From positions 1 through 7,886 of the forward strand of contig CACYBP010000156.1 of assembly GCA_902772625.1 (NCBI GenBank): 7,886 nucleotides of DNA. The letters run 5' to 3'. The position numbers and the translations under genes were made by a program. The notes below the pieces were generated by a model. That model did not search any database. It was not told the DNA's origin and was given only the letters and a program-made list of their open reading frames with translations. Numbering within the stretch: position 1 is the stretch's first letter; each line of letters begins with the position of its first letter. Of this stretch, positions 1-6,539 are shown one piece after another. Source of the DNA: Oscillospiraceae bacterium (GTDB lineage: Bacteria > Bacillota > Clostridia > Oscillospirales > QAMX01).

Positions 1-265
1 ACTTCCGAAGCGCGGCTTCAACAACGCGAATTTCGCCACGGTTTACGCAACCATCAATATTTCCAATCTGGAAGGCTTCGAAGCGAACACGGTCGTGGAT
101 ATTGAAAAGCTCCAGGAAAAGGGCCTTGTCAAGAAGACGTTCGACGGCATTAAGCTCCTTGGCAACGGGGAGATCAACGTTCCCCTTACCGTTAAGGTCA
201 GTGCCTGCTCCGAATCCGCGAAAGCGAAGATAGAAGCAGCCGGAGGGAAAATTGAGGTGATTTAA
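1..265 (+). CDS. rplO: 50S ribosomal protein L15, C-terminal part (5' end outside window)
   Basis: L15 is a large-subunit ribosomal protein that binds 23S rRNA late in 50S assembly. Only the last 87 codons are present, read in the frame starting at base 2 and ending with TAA at 263-265. The fragment begins LPKRGFNN, matching the conserved L15 stretch that precedes its C-terminal domain. It ends with the typical AKIEAAGGKIEVI, very close to the E. coli ending ARAAIEAAGGKIEE. The middle follows the L15 pattern of 'VVDIEKLQEKGLV' and then 'GNGEINVPLTVKV'. The stop codon overlaps the secY start by one base (TAATG), the usual spc-operon order rplO-secY, which suggests translational coupling. The identification is firm; nothing can be said about the N-terminal half. 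Confidence 0.95.
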   Translation, partial: LPKRGFNNANFATVYATINISNLEGFEANTVVDIEKLQEKGLVKKTFDGIKLLGNGEINVPLTVKVSACSESAKAKIEAAGGKIEVI

Positions 266-1602
266 TGTTTGAGACGATTAAAAACGCTTGGAGCATTAAA
301 GAACTTCGTAAAAAGATCCTCTTCACCCTTCTGATCATCCTGATCGTCCGCATCGGCATGGGCACCATCACGGTCCCCTACGTCAACGCCGAGGCGGTGG
401 GCATGATCTTTGATTCCACCAACAACCAGTTCTTCGGATACCTCAACCTGATGTCCGGCGGCGCGTTCCAGAGCATGACGCTCTTCGCCATGTCCATCAC
501 GCCGTACATCAACGCCTCCATTATCGTGCAGCTGCTCACCATCGCCATCCCGGCCCTGGAGCGCATGGTAAAAGAAGGCGGCGAGGAAGGCCGGAAAAAG
601 CAGGCCGCCATCACCCGGTACACCACCGTCGTGATCGGCCTCCTGCAGGGACTCGCCTACTATATCGCCATCCAGAACATGAGCTTCAACATGAGCGACG
701 GTACGGTGATGCGCGTTCTGGAAGAGCCGAACGTCTGGAAGGCGTTCGTGATCATCGGCTCGTTCGCCGCGGGCTCCGCTCTGATCATGTGGCTGGGCGA
801 GCAGATCACCACCTACGGCATCGGCAACGGCATCTCCATCATCCTGTTCGTGGGTATCATTTCCCGCATTCCCTCGGTGGTGGTCAGCCTCTATTCCAGC
901 GTGGCGTCGGGCACCCTGAACATCTTCGTGCTGGCGGCGGTGCTGGTCGCGTTCCTCGCGGTCATCATCTTCATCGTCTTCGTCTCCGAGGCCGAAAGAA
1001 GACTGCCGACCCAGTACGCCAAGCGCGTCGTGGGACGCAAGATCTACGGCGGCCAGAGCTCCTACATTCCCCTGAAGGTGAACATGACCGGCGTTATGCC
1101 CGTGATCTTCGCCTCGAGCATCGTGTCCCTGCCCACGATCATCTACTCCTTTATGGGCAGGACCCCCACGGGCTTCGGCGGGAATTACACCGGCTTCGGC
1201 GACGCCCTGGTATCGTGGCTCTCTTCCCCGTCCCCGGTCTATATCGTTCTTTACTTCCTTCTGATCATCGGCTTCTCGTTCTTCTATGCGTACACCCAGT
1301 TCAACCCCGTTGAAGTGGCGAACAACCTGAAGAATCAGGGCGGCTCGATCCCGGGATACCGTCCCGGCAAGCCCACCGCCGACTTCATCTCGAAGGTTCT
1401 GAAAAAGGTCACCATCATCGGCGCGGCCTTCCTGGGCTTCATCGCGGTGCTTCCGATCCTGGTCAGCATCTTCTCCACCTCGCTCCGGGGCATCGCCCTG
1501 GGCGGCACCACGGTCCTGATCGTGGTGGGCGTGGCGCTGGACACGGTCCGTTCGCTGGAGGCTCAGCTGGTCATGCGCTACCACAAGGGCTTCCTGGATT
1601 AA
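265..1602 (+). CDS. secY: Preprotein translocase channel subunit SecY
   Basis: SecY is the membrane pore of the SecYEG translocon, which exports unfolded preproteins driven by SecA and inserts membrane proteins delivered by ribosomes. The 445-residue protein has the normal length and about ten hydrophobic helices, near residues 19-38, 72-95, 118-136, 156-178, 186-205, 217-241, 273-296, 322-342, 383-402 and 409-426. The plug region lies around 50-75. The family signature TYGIGNGISIILFVGI is at 183-198. The cytoplasmic loop ERRLPTQYAKRVVGRK runs from 244 to 259. The second large cytoplasmic loop (343-380) contains GYRPGKPT, whose Arg366 corresponds to the SecA/ribosome-critical E. coli Arg357. 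The ATG at 265 overlaps the rplO stop and is preceded by GAGGTGAT at 254-261, an extended match to the 16S rRNA 3' end that sits inside rplO. adk follows after 13 nt. No defects are seen. Confidence 0.98.
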   Translation: MFETIKNAWSIKELRKKILFTLLIILIVRIGMGTITVPYVNAEAVGMIFDSTNNQFFGYLNLMSGGAFQSMTLFAMSITPYINASIIVQLLTIAIPALERMVKEGGEEGRKKQAAITRYTTVVIGLLQGLAYYIAIQNMSFNMSDGTVMRVLEEPNVWKAFVIIGSFAAGSALIMWLGEQITTYGIGNGISIILFVGIISRIPSVVVSLYSSVASGTLNIFVLAAVLVAFLAVIIFIVFVSEAERRLPTQYAKRVVGRKIYGGQSSYIPLKVNMTGVMPVIFASSIVSLPTIIYSFMGRTPTGFGGNYTGFGDALVSWLSSPSPVYIVLYFLLIIGFSFFYAYTQFNPVEVANNLKNQGGSIPGYRPGKPTADFISKVLKKVTIIGAAFLGFIAVLPILVSIFSTSLRGIALGGTTVLIVVGVALDTVRSLEAQLVMRYHKGFLD

Positions 1603-1615
1603 GCCGGGTGAACGT

Positions 1616-2254
1616 ATGAAACTGATTCTCGTTGGCGCTCCGGGTGCGGGCAAGGGCACGCAGGCGGAGAAACTGATTGAAAAACTCGGGATCCCCTCGA
1701 TCTCCACGGGCAACATCCTCCGGGAGCATCTCAAGAAGGGAACCGAGCTGGGCGAAAAAGCCCGGGGCTTTATGGAAAGCGGCGCGCTGGTGCCCGACGA
1801 TCTGATCGTCGACATGCTGAAGGCCAGACTTTCCGAGCCCGACTGCAAAGAGGGGTATATCCTCGACGGGTATCCCCGCACCGTAAGACAGGCCGAGGCG
1901 CTCAAGGAAATGGGCGCCGGGATCGACCGGGTCGTCTCCATCGAGACCGACGACGAATCGATCATCCGGAGGATCTCCGGAAGACGGCTCTGCAAAAACT
2001 GCGGTGCGTCCTATAACCTTCTCTTTAATAAGCCCGAGAAGGACGGCGTCTGCTCCAAGTGCGGATCCCCTCTGATCCAGAGGGACGACGACAGGGAAGA
2101 GACCGTCCGGGCGCGCCTGGAGGTGTTCCACCGCCAGACCGAGCCGGTGAAGGCCTATTACGAGAAGGAGGGGATCCTCCTTCGGGTGGACGGCACGGGG
2201 GATATCCCCGACGTCACGAAGAAGATCTTCGACGCTCTGGGACTTTCCGAATGA
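1616..2254 (+). CDS. adk: Adenylate kinase, zinc-LID (long) type
   Basis: This cytoplasmic enzyme interconverts ATP + AMP and 2 ADP and so balances adenine nucleotide pools. The 212-residue protein is the long bacterial form. The P-loop GAPGAGKGT is at residues 7-15. The AMP-binding segment starts ISTGN at 29-33, where many adenylate kinases have STGD. The family signature appears as YILDGYPRTVRQ at 81-92, with Tyr86 where Phe is common. The LID domain carries Cys126, Cys129, Cys146 and Cys149 (CX2C-X16-CX2C), so it should bind a structural zinc, as in many Firmicutes. The following QRDDDREETVRARL (155-168) supplies the conserved LID and core arginines. The ATG at 1616 has only a weak purine-rich site (GGGTG at 1606-1610), which suggests coupling to secY translation. 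Its stop overlaps the map start (ATGA). Confidence 0.97.
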   Translation: MKLILVGAPGAGKGTQAEKLIEKLGIPSISTGNILREHLKKGTELGEKARGFMESGALVPDDLIVDMLKARLSEPDCKEGYILDGYPRTVRQAEALKEMGAGIDRVVSIETDDESIIRRISGRRLCKNCGASYNLLFNKPEKDGVCSKCGSPLIQRDDDREETVRARLEVFHRQTEPVKAYYEKEGILLRVDGTGDIPDVTKKIFDALGLSE

Positions 2255-3027
2255 TCACCCTGAAATCTCCTTACGAGATTCTTCTGATGCGCAAAGCCGG
2301 CTTCATCGCCGGCCGCGCGCTGGAGGAAGCGGGAAGGACGATCAGACCCGGCGTCACCACCGGCGAGGTGGAGGAGGCCGTGCGGAAGGTCATCGCGAGC
2401 TATCACGCAGAGCCCTCCTTTCTGGGGTACGGCGGATTTCCGGCGGCTGCCTGTGTTTCGGTAAACCAGGAGGTGATCCACGGGATCCCGGGAAGGAAGA
2501 TCCTACGCGAGGGAGACCTGGTCAAGGTCGACGTCGGGGCGATCTGGAGGGGCTATCACGGCGATACGGCCGCTACCTTCGCCTGCGGAAGGGTTTCCCC
2601 CGACGCGGAAAGGCTCGCCGCCGTTACCAGACAGAGTTTCTATGAAGGTATAAAATTTGCGCGAGAAGGGCAGAAGCTGACCGATATTTCCCACGCGATC
2701 CAGCGCTATGCGGAGGAAAACGGATTCTCGGTGGTAAGAAGATTCGTGGGCCACGGTGTGGGCACAAATCTTCACGAGGATCCGGAGGTGCCGAACTTCG
2801 GGGAGGCGGGACACGGTCCCAGGCTTCGTGCCGGAATGACGATCGCGATCGAGCCGATGATCAACCAGGGCGTCTTCGGCGTCCGGGTGGAATCGGACGG
2901 ATGGACGGTTACGACGATAGATCGGAAGCTGTCCGCGCATTACGAACACACCGTGCTGATCACGGAAGGTGATCCGGTACTCTTGACCTCCCCCGTCGTC
3001 GGGGAAGGCGAATCGATCCAGGATTGA
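2251..3027 (+). CDS. map: Type I methionine aminopeptidase
   Basis: MetAP removes the initiator methionine from nascent proteins in the cytosol using a dinuclear metal centre. The start is set at ATG 2251, four bases inside the end of adk (ATGA), giving 258 residues, the normal size for bacterial type I enzymes; the frame stays open further upstream but only as a shadow of adk. All five metal ligands are present: Asp94 (KVDVG), Asp105 (HGDTA), His168 (FVGHGVG), Glu201 (AIEPM) and Glu232 (YEHT). The substrate-site histidines His77 (HGIP) and His175 (LHEDP) are also there. There is no N-terminal zinc-finger or SEC-C extension. The C-terminal tail after about residue 240 is short and unremarkable. 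No separate strong ribosome binding site is seen, so translation is probably coupled to adk. infA follows after a 15-nt gap. Confidence 0.97.
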   Translation: MITLKSPYEILLMRKAGFIAGRALEEAGRTIRPGVTTGEVEEAVRKVIASYHAEPSFLGYGGFPAAACVSVNQEVIHGIPGRKILREGDLVKVDVGAIWRGYHGDTAATFACGRVSPDAERLAAVTRQSFYEGIKFAREGQKLTDISHAIQRYAEENGFSVVRRFVGHGVGTNLHEDPEVPNFGEAGHGPRLRAGMTIAIEPMINQGVFGVRVESDGWTVTTIDRKLSAHYEHTVLITEGDPVLLTSPVVGEGESIQD

Positions 3028-3034
3028 AGGAGGT
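3027..3034 (+). promoter_or_regulatory. Ribosome binding site that fixes the TTG start of infA
   Basis: AAGGAGGT begins on the last base of the map stop codon and ends 8 nt before TTG 3043. It is a near-complete match to the 16S rRNA 3' end. No ATG lies at a suitable distance in the infA frame, so this site decides in favour of the non-ATG start. Confidence 0.85.
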
Positions 3035-3042
3035 AAGCCGTT

Positions 3043-3261
3043 TTGGCAAAGGATGACGTAATTGAACTCGAAGGTATCGTCATAGAAGCGCTGCCAAACG
3101 CCATGTTTTTAGTGGAGCTTCAGAATAAGCACCGGGTGCACGCGCACATATCCGGCAAGCTCAGGATGAATTTCATCAGGATCCTCCCGGGGGATCGGGT
3201 GACGCTTGAAATGTCGCCCTACGATCTCACCAAGGGCAGAATCACATGGCGTTCCAAATAA
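3043..3261 (+). CDS. infA: Translation initiation factor IF-1
   Basis: IF-1 is a single OB-fold (S1-type) protein that occupies the 30S A site and works with IF-2 and IF-3 during initiation. The 72-residue length is exactly usual. The protein starts [11 protein letters not shown] from a TTG codon. It then shows the hallmark order [10 protein letters not shown] (17-26), [18 protein letters not shown] (34-51) and [15 protein letters not shown] (58-72). The TTG start is supported by the AAGGAGGT site 8 nt upstream and by alignment with known IF-1 N-termini. Many clostridial operons carry a small KOW-domain RNA-binding gene between map and infA; here there is only a 15-nt gap, so that gene is absent. 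The identification is certain. Confidence 0.98.
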   Translation: MAKDDVIELEGIVIEALPNAMFLVELQNKHRVHAHISGKLRMNFIRILPGDRVTLEMSPYDLTKGRITWRSK

Positions 3262-3299
3262 CAAAGTGCCAAGTTTGATAAGAAAGAAGGTTCTTTGAA

Positions 3300-3425
3300 A
3301 TGAAGGTAAGACCCTCGGTCAAACCCATTTGCGACAAGTGCAAAGTGATCCGCCGGAAGGGCGTCGTTATGGTAATCTGCTCGGATCCGAAGAACGGTCC
3401 GCGGCATAAGCAGAAGCAAGGCTGA
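3300..3425 (+). CDS. rpmJ: 50S ribosomal protein L36 with a 4-residue zinc-ribbon insertion
   Basis: L36 is the smallest large-subunit protein. It is a zinc ribbon packed against 23S rRNA. The reading frame from ATG 3300 to TGA 3423-3425 encodes 41 residues, beginning [20 protein letters not shown] and ending HKQKQG, which is unmistakable. The zinc ligands Cys11, Cys14 and Cys27 are in their standard places. The usual 37-residue protein has four residues between the third cysteine and the histidine (C27-X4-H32). Here the segment reads [15 protein letters not shown], so the histidine is at 36 (C27-X8-H36), as though NGPR had been inserted. The frame is clean and the ribosome binding site (GAAGG, 3286-3290) is at normal distance, so a sequencing error is unlikely: an extra 12 bases keep frame. 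It is short enough to be missed by automatic ORF calling. Confidence 0.96.
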   Translation: MKVRPSVKPICDKCKVIRRKGVVMVICSDPKNGPRHKQKQG

Positions 3426-3449
3426 TAAAATTCAGGAGGTGCAGAAAGA

Positions 3450-3818
3450 ATGGCTCGTATAGCCGGTGTTGACCTGCCGCGTGAAAAGCGCGTAGAGATC
3501 GGATTGACCTATATCTACGGGATCGGCAGAAAACTCTCCAACGATATTCTCAAAACCGCGAACGTGAATCCTGACACCCGTGTCAAGGACCTGACCGACG
3601 ACGAGATCTCCCGTCTGCGTGAAGCCATCGACCATGGCTACACCGTGGAAGGCGACCTCAGACGCGACGTCGCGCTCGATATCAAAAGACTCATCGAAAT
3701 CGGCTCCTACAGAGGGCAGAGACACAGAAGAGGCCTTCCGGTCCGCGGCCAGCGCACGAAAACCAACGCGCGCACCCGCAAGGGTCCGAAGAAGACCATC
3801 GCCAACAAGAAGCAGTAA
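3450..3818 (+). CDS. rpsM: 30S ribosomal protein S13
   Basis: S13 sits in the 30S head, contacts 16S rRNA and the P-site tRNA, and forms bridges to the 50S subunit. The protein has 122 residues, the usual size. It starts [20 protein letters not shown], followed by the helix-hairpin-helix-like [10 protein letters not shown] (21-30). The signature [20 protein letters not shown] spans 86-105. The basic C-terminal tail [17 protein letters not shown] reaches toward tRNA. AGGAGGT at 3434-3440 lies 9 nt before ATG 3450. In E. coli this gene heads the alpha operon and its leader is the S4 repression target. Here it lies directly behind rpmJ with only a 24-nt gap and no visible folded leader, so any S4 control would have to act elsewhere. 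Confidence 0.98.
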   Translation: MARIAGVDLPREKRVEIGLTYIYGIGRKLSNDILKTANVNPDTRVKDLTDDEISRLREAIDHGYTVEGDLRRDVALDIKRLIEIGSYRGQRHRRGLPVRGQRTKTNARTRKGPKKTIANKKQ

Positions 3819-3834
3819 AGGGAGGGCATAAAGA

Positions 3835-4245
3835 ATGGCTGGCAAGAACACGCCCAAGAAAGGGGCAACCGTCACCAGAAGACGCCGCGAGCGCAAGAAT
3901 ATCGAAAAAGGCGCGGCGCATATCCGCTCGTCCTTCAACAATACCATCGTCACCCTGACCGACACGGCGGGCAACGCTCTTTCGTGGGCTTCCGCCGGCG
4001 GACTCGGCTTCCGCGGCTCCAAGAAGAGCACGCCGTTTGCCGCTCAGACCGCTGCCGAGACGGCTGCCAAGGCCGCCATGGAGCACGGCCTGAAGACCGT
4101 CGAAGTGTACGTCAAGGGTCCCGGACAGGGAAGAGAAGCCGCGATCCGTGCGCTTCAGGCCGCCGGCCTCGAAGTCACCATGATCAAGGACGTGACCCCG
4201 ATCCCCCACAACGGCTGCCGTCCCCCGAAGCGCCGCCGCGTGTGA
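3835..4245 (+). CDS. rpsK: 30S ribosomal protein S11
   Basis: S11 lies on the 30S platform and contacts 16S rRNA near the E site. The 136-residue protein has a basic, probably disordered N-terminus ([19 protein letters not shown], 8-26). After it comes the conserved [17 protein letters not shown] (27-43), the [19 protein letters not shown] stretch (53-71) and the universal C-terminal signature with [15 protein letters not shown] (93-107) and [16 protein letters not shown] (121-136). The ATG at 3835 is 9 nt after GGGAGG (3820-3825). The gap to rpsM is 16 nt. Downstream an 85-nt structured gap separates it from rpsD. Confidence 0.98.
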   Translation: MAGKNTPKKGATVTRRRRERKNIEKGAAHIRSSFNNTIVTLTDTAGNALSWASAGGLGFRGSKKSTPFAAQTAAETAAKAAMEHGLKTVEVYVKGPGQGREAAIRALQAAGLEVTMIKDVTPIPHNGCRPPKRRRV

Positions 4246-4251
4246 TTTTCT

Positions 4252-4323
4252 GATCAGATTCTGATCGAAAAAGCCGAAAACGCGGATGTCCCGCGATGGC
4301 TTTACCTATTTTGGAGGTGTAAA
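4252..4323 (+). promoter_or_regulatory. Structured leader before rpsD, candidate ribosomal-protein autoregulatory element
   Basis: The 85-nt gap between rpsK and rpsD can form three helices. Hairpin 1 is GATCAG/CTGATC (4252-4257 with 4261-4266). Hairpin 2 has an outer AAAGCC/GGCTTT stem (4270-4275 with 4298-4303), an asymmetric internal loop, and an inner CGCGG/CCGCG stem (4281-4285 with 4291-4295). A third pairing, TTTACCT (4301-4307) with AGGT(GT)AAA (4315-4323), would cover the rpsD ribosome binding site GGAGGT at 4313-4318. It competes with hairpin 2 for bases 4301-4303. No T-run follows hairpin 2, so it is not a terminator. S4 is known to repress its own translation in E. coli and B. subtilis through mRNA structure. 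Assigning that role here is inference from position and shape; the pairings themselves are visible. Confidence 0.45.
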
Positions 4324-4330
4324 GTAAGAT

Positions 4331-4957
4331 ATGGCAAGATATACCGAAGCCGTGTGCAGAATGTGCCGCCGCGAAGGCCAGAAGCTCTTCCTCAAAGGTG
4401 ACAGATGCTACACGGACAAGTGCGCTCTGTCCCGCAGAGAGTACGCGCCCGGTCAGCACGGCCAGGGCAGAACCAAAGCGAAAGAATACGGCATCCAGCT
4501 GCGTGAAAAGCAGAAGACCCGCCGGTACTACGGCGTTCTGGAGAGCCAGTTCGCCAAATACTTCGAAATGGCGGAGCAGCAGAAGGGCGTTACGGGCGAT
4601 AACCTCCTCCGTATCCTGGAAACCCGCCTCGACAACGTGGTGTACCGTCTGGGCCTGGCCATGTCCCGTCCCGAGGCCAGACAGCTCGTCCGTCACGCGC
4701 ATTTCACCGTCAACGGCAAGAAGGTCAACATCCCCTCTTTCCTGGTGAAGCAGGGCGACGTGATCACTCTGATCGAGAAGAGCCGCTCCAGCGAGAAGTT
4801 CAAGTATATCAACGAAGCGAACGCAACTCGCCCCATTCCGAAGTGGTTGGATATGAACCGTGATACCTGCGAAGGCAAGGTCGTCACGCTCCCCGCGCGC
4901 GAGGACATCGACCTGCCGGTCGAAGAGCACCTCATCGTCGAGCTTTATTCGAAGTAA
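4331..4957 (+). CDS. rpsD: 30S ribosomal protein S4, zinc-binding form
   Basis: S4 binds the 5' domain of 16S rRNA, starts 30S assembly, helps maintain decoding accuracy and often represses its own operon. The 208-residue protein carries the zinc-type N-terminus: Cys9, Cys12, Cys26 and Cys31 (CX2C-X13-CX4C). It continues with [10 protein letters not shown] (37-46) and [12 protein letters not shown] (60-71). The S4 RNA-binding domain is about residues 99-160, including [20 protein letters not shown] and [17 protein letters not shown]. The ATG at 4331 lies 12 nt after GGAGGT (4313-4318), a somewhat long spacing. Its position between rpsK and rpoA is normal for Clostridia and proteobacteria, but unlike Bacillus, where rpsD is a separate unit. 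Confidence 0.98.
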   Translation: MARYTEAVCRMCRREGQKLFLKGDRCYTDKCALSRREYAPGQHGQGRTKAKEYGIQLREKQKTRRYYGVLESQFAKYFEMAEQQKGVTGDNLLRILETRLDNVVYRLGLAMSRPEARQLVRHAHFTVNGKKVNIPSFLVKQGDVITLIEKSRSSEKFKYINEANATRPIPKWLDMNRDTCEGKVVTLPAREDIDLPVEEHLIVELYSK

Positions 4958-5010
4958 TTCCGTGATATCCTTCCCGGATTATTTCGCTTCGAACGGTTCA
5001 TATAACGCAT

Positions 5011-5019
5011 AAAGGAGGG
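5011..5019 (+). promoter_or_regulatory. Ribosome binding site that fixes the TTG start of rpoA
   Basis: AAAGGAGGG ends 8 nt before TTG 5028. A GTG at 5019-5021 in the same frame uses the last G of this site itself, so it cannot serve as the start. This site therefore moves the rpoA start three codons downstream. Confidence 0.85.
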
Positions 5020-5027
5020 TGCAGGAT

Positions 5028-5987
5028 TTGTTAGAGATTAAGAAGCCCGTTATTGAATGTGTCAGCAGTGAGATCGACGGTTCCTACGGCAAGTTCGTGG
5101 TGGAGCCTCTGCAGAGAGGCTACGGAACGACCCTCGGCAACTCTCTCAGACGCGTGCTGCTTTCTTCCATCGTGGGCACGGCCATCACCACCATCAAGAT
5201 CGCCGGCGTCCAGCATGAGTTCACCACGATCCCCGGCGTCAAAGAGGACGTCACCGAGATCGTCCTGAACGTGAAGGCGATCCGCGCACGGCTTTTTGCT
5301 CCGACGGCGAAGACCCTGGTGATCGAAGCCACGGGTCCCTGCGAAGTCAGAGCGGGCGATATCAAGGCTGACGGCGAAGTTGAGATCCTTAACCCCGATC
5401 TTCTTATCGCGACCCTGTCCGAAGGCGCGGCTCTGAATATGGAGCTGACCCTCGCGCACGGCTACGGCTACGTTCCGGCCGAACGGAACAAGCCCGCCCA
5501 GGCGCCGATAGGACTCATTCCCATCGATTCGATCTTCACCCCTGTTACCAAGGTCAATTACACCGTGGAAAACACCCGCGTCGGCAAAGACGTGGACCTC
5601 GACAAGCTCACGCTGGAGGTCTGGACCGATAAGACCCTGACGGCGCAGGAAGCGGTGGCCTGGTCGGCCAAGCACCTGATCGATCTCCTGGCGGATTTCG
5701 CCGCCCTGTCGGGCGACGTGGCGCCGAGACCGCTTTCCGAAGGCAGCGAAGGCGAGGAGCCCAAGCCCTCAACCCTGAGCATGACCATCGAAGAGCTTGA
5801 CCTGTCGGTGCGCTCCTTCAACTGCCTGAAGAGAGCCAACATCAACACGGTGGAAGATCTGATCCACATGACCGAAGAGGACATGATGAAGGTCCGTAAC
5901 CTCGGCAAGAAGTCGCTGGAAGAGGTCAACAACAAACTCACCGCCATGGGCTTGTCACTGATGAAAGAAGAAGAACAGGGAAACTGA
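5028..5987 (+). CDS. rpoA: DNA-directed RNA polymerase alpha subunit
   Basis: The alpha dimer is the assembly platform of RNA polymerase, and its C-terminal domain contacts UP elements and activators. From TTG 5028 the protein has 319 residues and begins MLEIKKPVIECV, as expected for Firmicutes; an upstream GTG at 5019 is rejected because it overlaps the ribosome binding site. The N-terminal domain (about 1-230) includes GKFVVEPLQRGYGTTLGNSL (21-40) and RRVLLSS, the dimer and beta-contacting region. A Ser/Glu/Pro linker (about 234-249) follows. The C-terminal domain (about 250-312) has LDLSVRSFNCLKRANI, with Arg262, Asn265 and Cys266 matching E. coli Arg265, Asn268 and Cys269. NLGKKSLEEV (291-300) is the second DNA-contact motif. 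It lies 70 nt after rpsD and 33 nt before rplQ. Confidence 0.98.
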   Translation: MLEIKKPVIECVSSEIDGSYGKFVVEPLQRGYGTTLGNSLRRVLLSSIVGTAITTIKIAGVQHEFTTIPGVKEDVTEIVLNVKAIRARLFAPTAKTLVIEATGPCEVRAGDIKADGEVEILNPDLLIATLSEGAALNMELTLAHGYGYVPAERNKPAQAPIGLIPIDSIFTPVTKVNYTVENTRVGKDVDLDKLTLEVWTDKTLTAQEAVAWSAKHLIDLLADFAALSGDVAPRPLSEGSEGEEPKPSTLSMTIEELDLSVRSFNCLKRANINTVEDLIHMTEEDMMKVRNLGKKSLEEVNNKLTAMGLSLMKEEEQGN

Positions 5988-6020
5988 TTTCCCGCTGATT
6001 GAAATAAGGAGGTATTCGAA

Positions 6021-6443
6021 ATGCCCGGAACCCGCAAGCTCGGCAGGCCGACCGATCAGCGCATGGCGATGCTGCGCGCGATGGTCACCTATCTGCTTGA
6101 AAACGGCAAGATAGAGACCACGGTCACCAGAGCCAAGGAGGTTCGTCCTCTCGCCGAAAAAATGATCACTCTCGGAAAAGCCAACACGCTTGCTTCCAAG
6201 CGCCAGGTTTTCTCCTTCATTACCAAAGAAGACGTCGCTTACAAGCTGTTCAACGACATCGCTCCCTTCTATGCCGAACGCACCGGCGGATACACCCGCG
6301 TGATCCGCACCGGCGTGCGCCGCGGTGATGCCGCGGAGATGGCGGTCATCGAACTGGTCAACTATGAGGAGACCAAGAAGGAAGAGGACAAGAAGGGTCG
6401 CAAGGCCAAGAAGGCCGCTCCCAAGGCCGAAGCCAAGGCGTAA
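6021..6443 (+). CDS. rplQ: 50S ribosomal protein L17 with a charged C-terminal tail
   Basis: L17 binds 23S rRNA domains near the polypeptide exit region. The core (1-117) shows [20 protein letters not shown] (5-24), [20 protein letters not shown] (29-48) and the ending [25 protein letters not shown], all typical. Many Firmicute L17 proteins stop at about 113-120 residues. This one has 140, with a low-complexity tail from residue 118 made almost only of Lys, Glu and Ala ([22 protein letters not shown]). Such Lys/Ala tails occur on L17 in some other lineages, so this is unusual rather than unique. AAGGAGGT at 6006-6013 lies 7 nt before ATG 6021. It is the last gene before the operon terminator. 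Confidence 0.97.
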   Translation: MPGTRKLGRPTDQRMAMLRAMVTYLLENGKIETTVTRAKEVRPLAEKMITLGKANTLASKRQVFSFITKEDVAYKLFNDIAPFYAERTGGYTRVIRTGVRRGDAAEMAVIELVNYEETKKEEDKKGRKAKKAAPKAEAKA

Positions 6444-6476
6444 GGAGCCGGGACCCGATCCCCTGACATGCCGCAA

Positions 6477-6514
6477 AAAGCGCAGACCGGGAAAAACCGG
6501 TCTGCGCTTTCTTT
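6477..6514 (+). terminator. Rho-independent terminator after the ribosomal protein operon
   Basis: A perfect 14-bp stem (6477-6490 with 6497-6510, AAAGCGCAGACCGG and its complement) closes a GAAAAA loop and is followed by CTTTCTTTCT. The T-run is interrupted by C, so termination may be incomplete. A-residues on the 5' side (6475-6479) would give a T-run on the opposite strand too, but no gene points in from that side. Confidence 0.88.
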
Positions 6515-6539
6515 CTACGATCTGACTAAAGGAGTTTCT

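Noticed and set aside
262..1995. Very long open frame on the minus strand opposite secY and adk
   Set aside because: It is the antisense shadow of strongly biased GC-rich codons. Its translation is low-complexity (rich in Asp, His, Gly and Arg) with no recognisable domain, and both genes beneath it are certain.
2059..2250. Upstream in-frame extension of map into adk
   Set aside because: The extra residues are Arg/Gly/Pro-rich frame-shifted adk sequence. The MetAP fold is complete from ATG 2251, and the ATGA overlap is a normal coupled start.
3262..3299. Small inverted repeat AAAGA/TCTTT covering the rpmJ ribosome binding site
   Set aside because: It has only five A/T-rich pairs with a 4-nt loop, too weak to act as a regulatory hairpin without comparative support.
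4991..4999. GAACGGTTC palindrome in the rpsD-rpoA gap as a hairpin or operator
   Set aside because: A one-base centre cannot form an RNA hairpin of note, and a single 9-bp palindrome is expected by chance.
5019..5027. GTG at 5019 as the rpoA start
   Set aside because: It overlaps the ribosome binding site AAAGGAGGG (5011-5019). The TTG at 5028 has correct spacing and gives the family-typical N-terminus.
6468..6539. ATG at 6468 as an extended start for thrH
   Set aside because: The 24 added residues would be encoded by the terminator hairpin, the spacing from the nearest purine-rich site is too long, and ThrH proteins begin directly at the DLEG strand.
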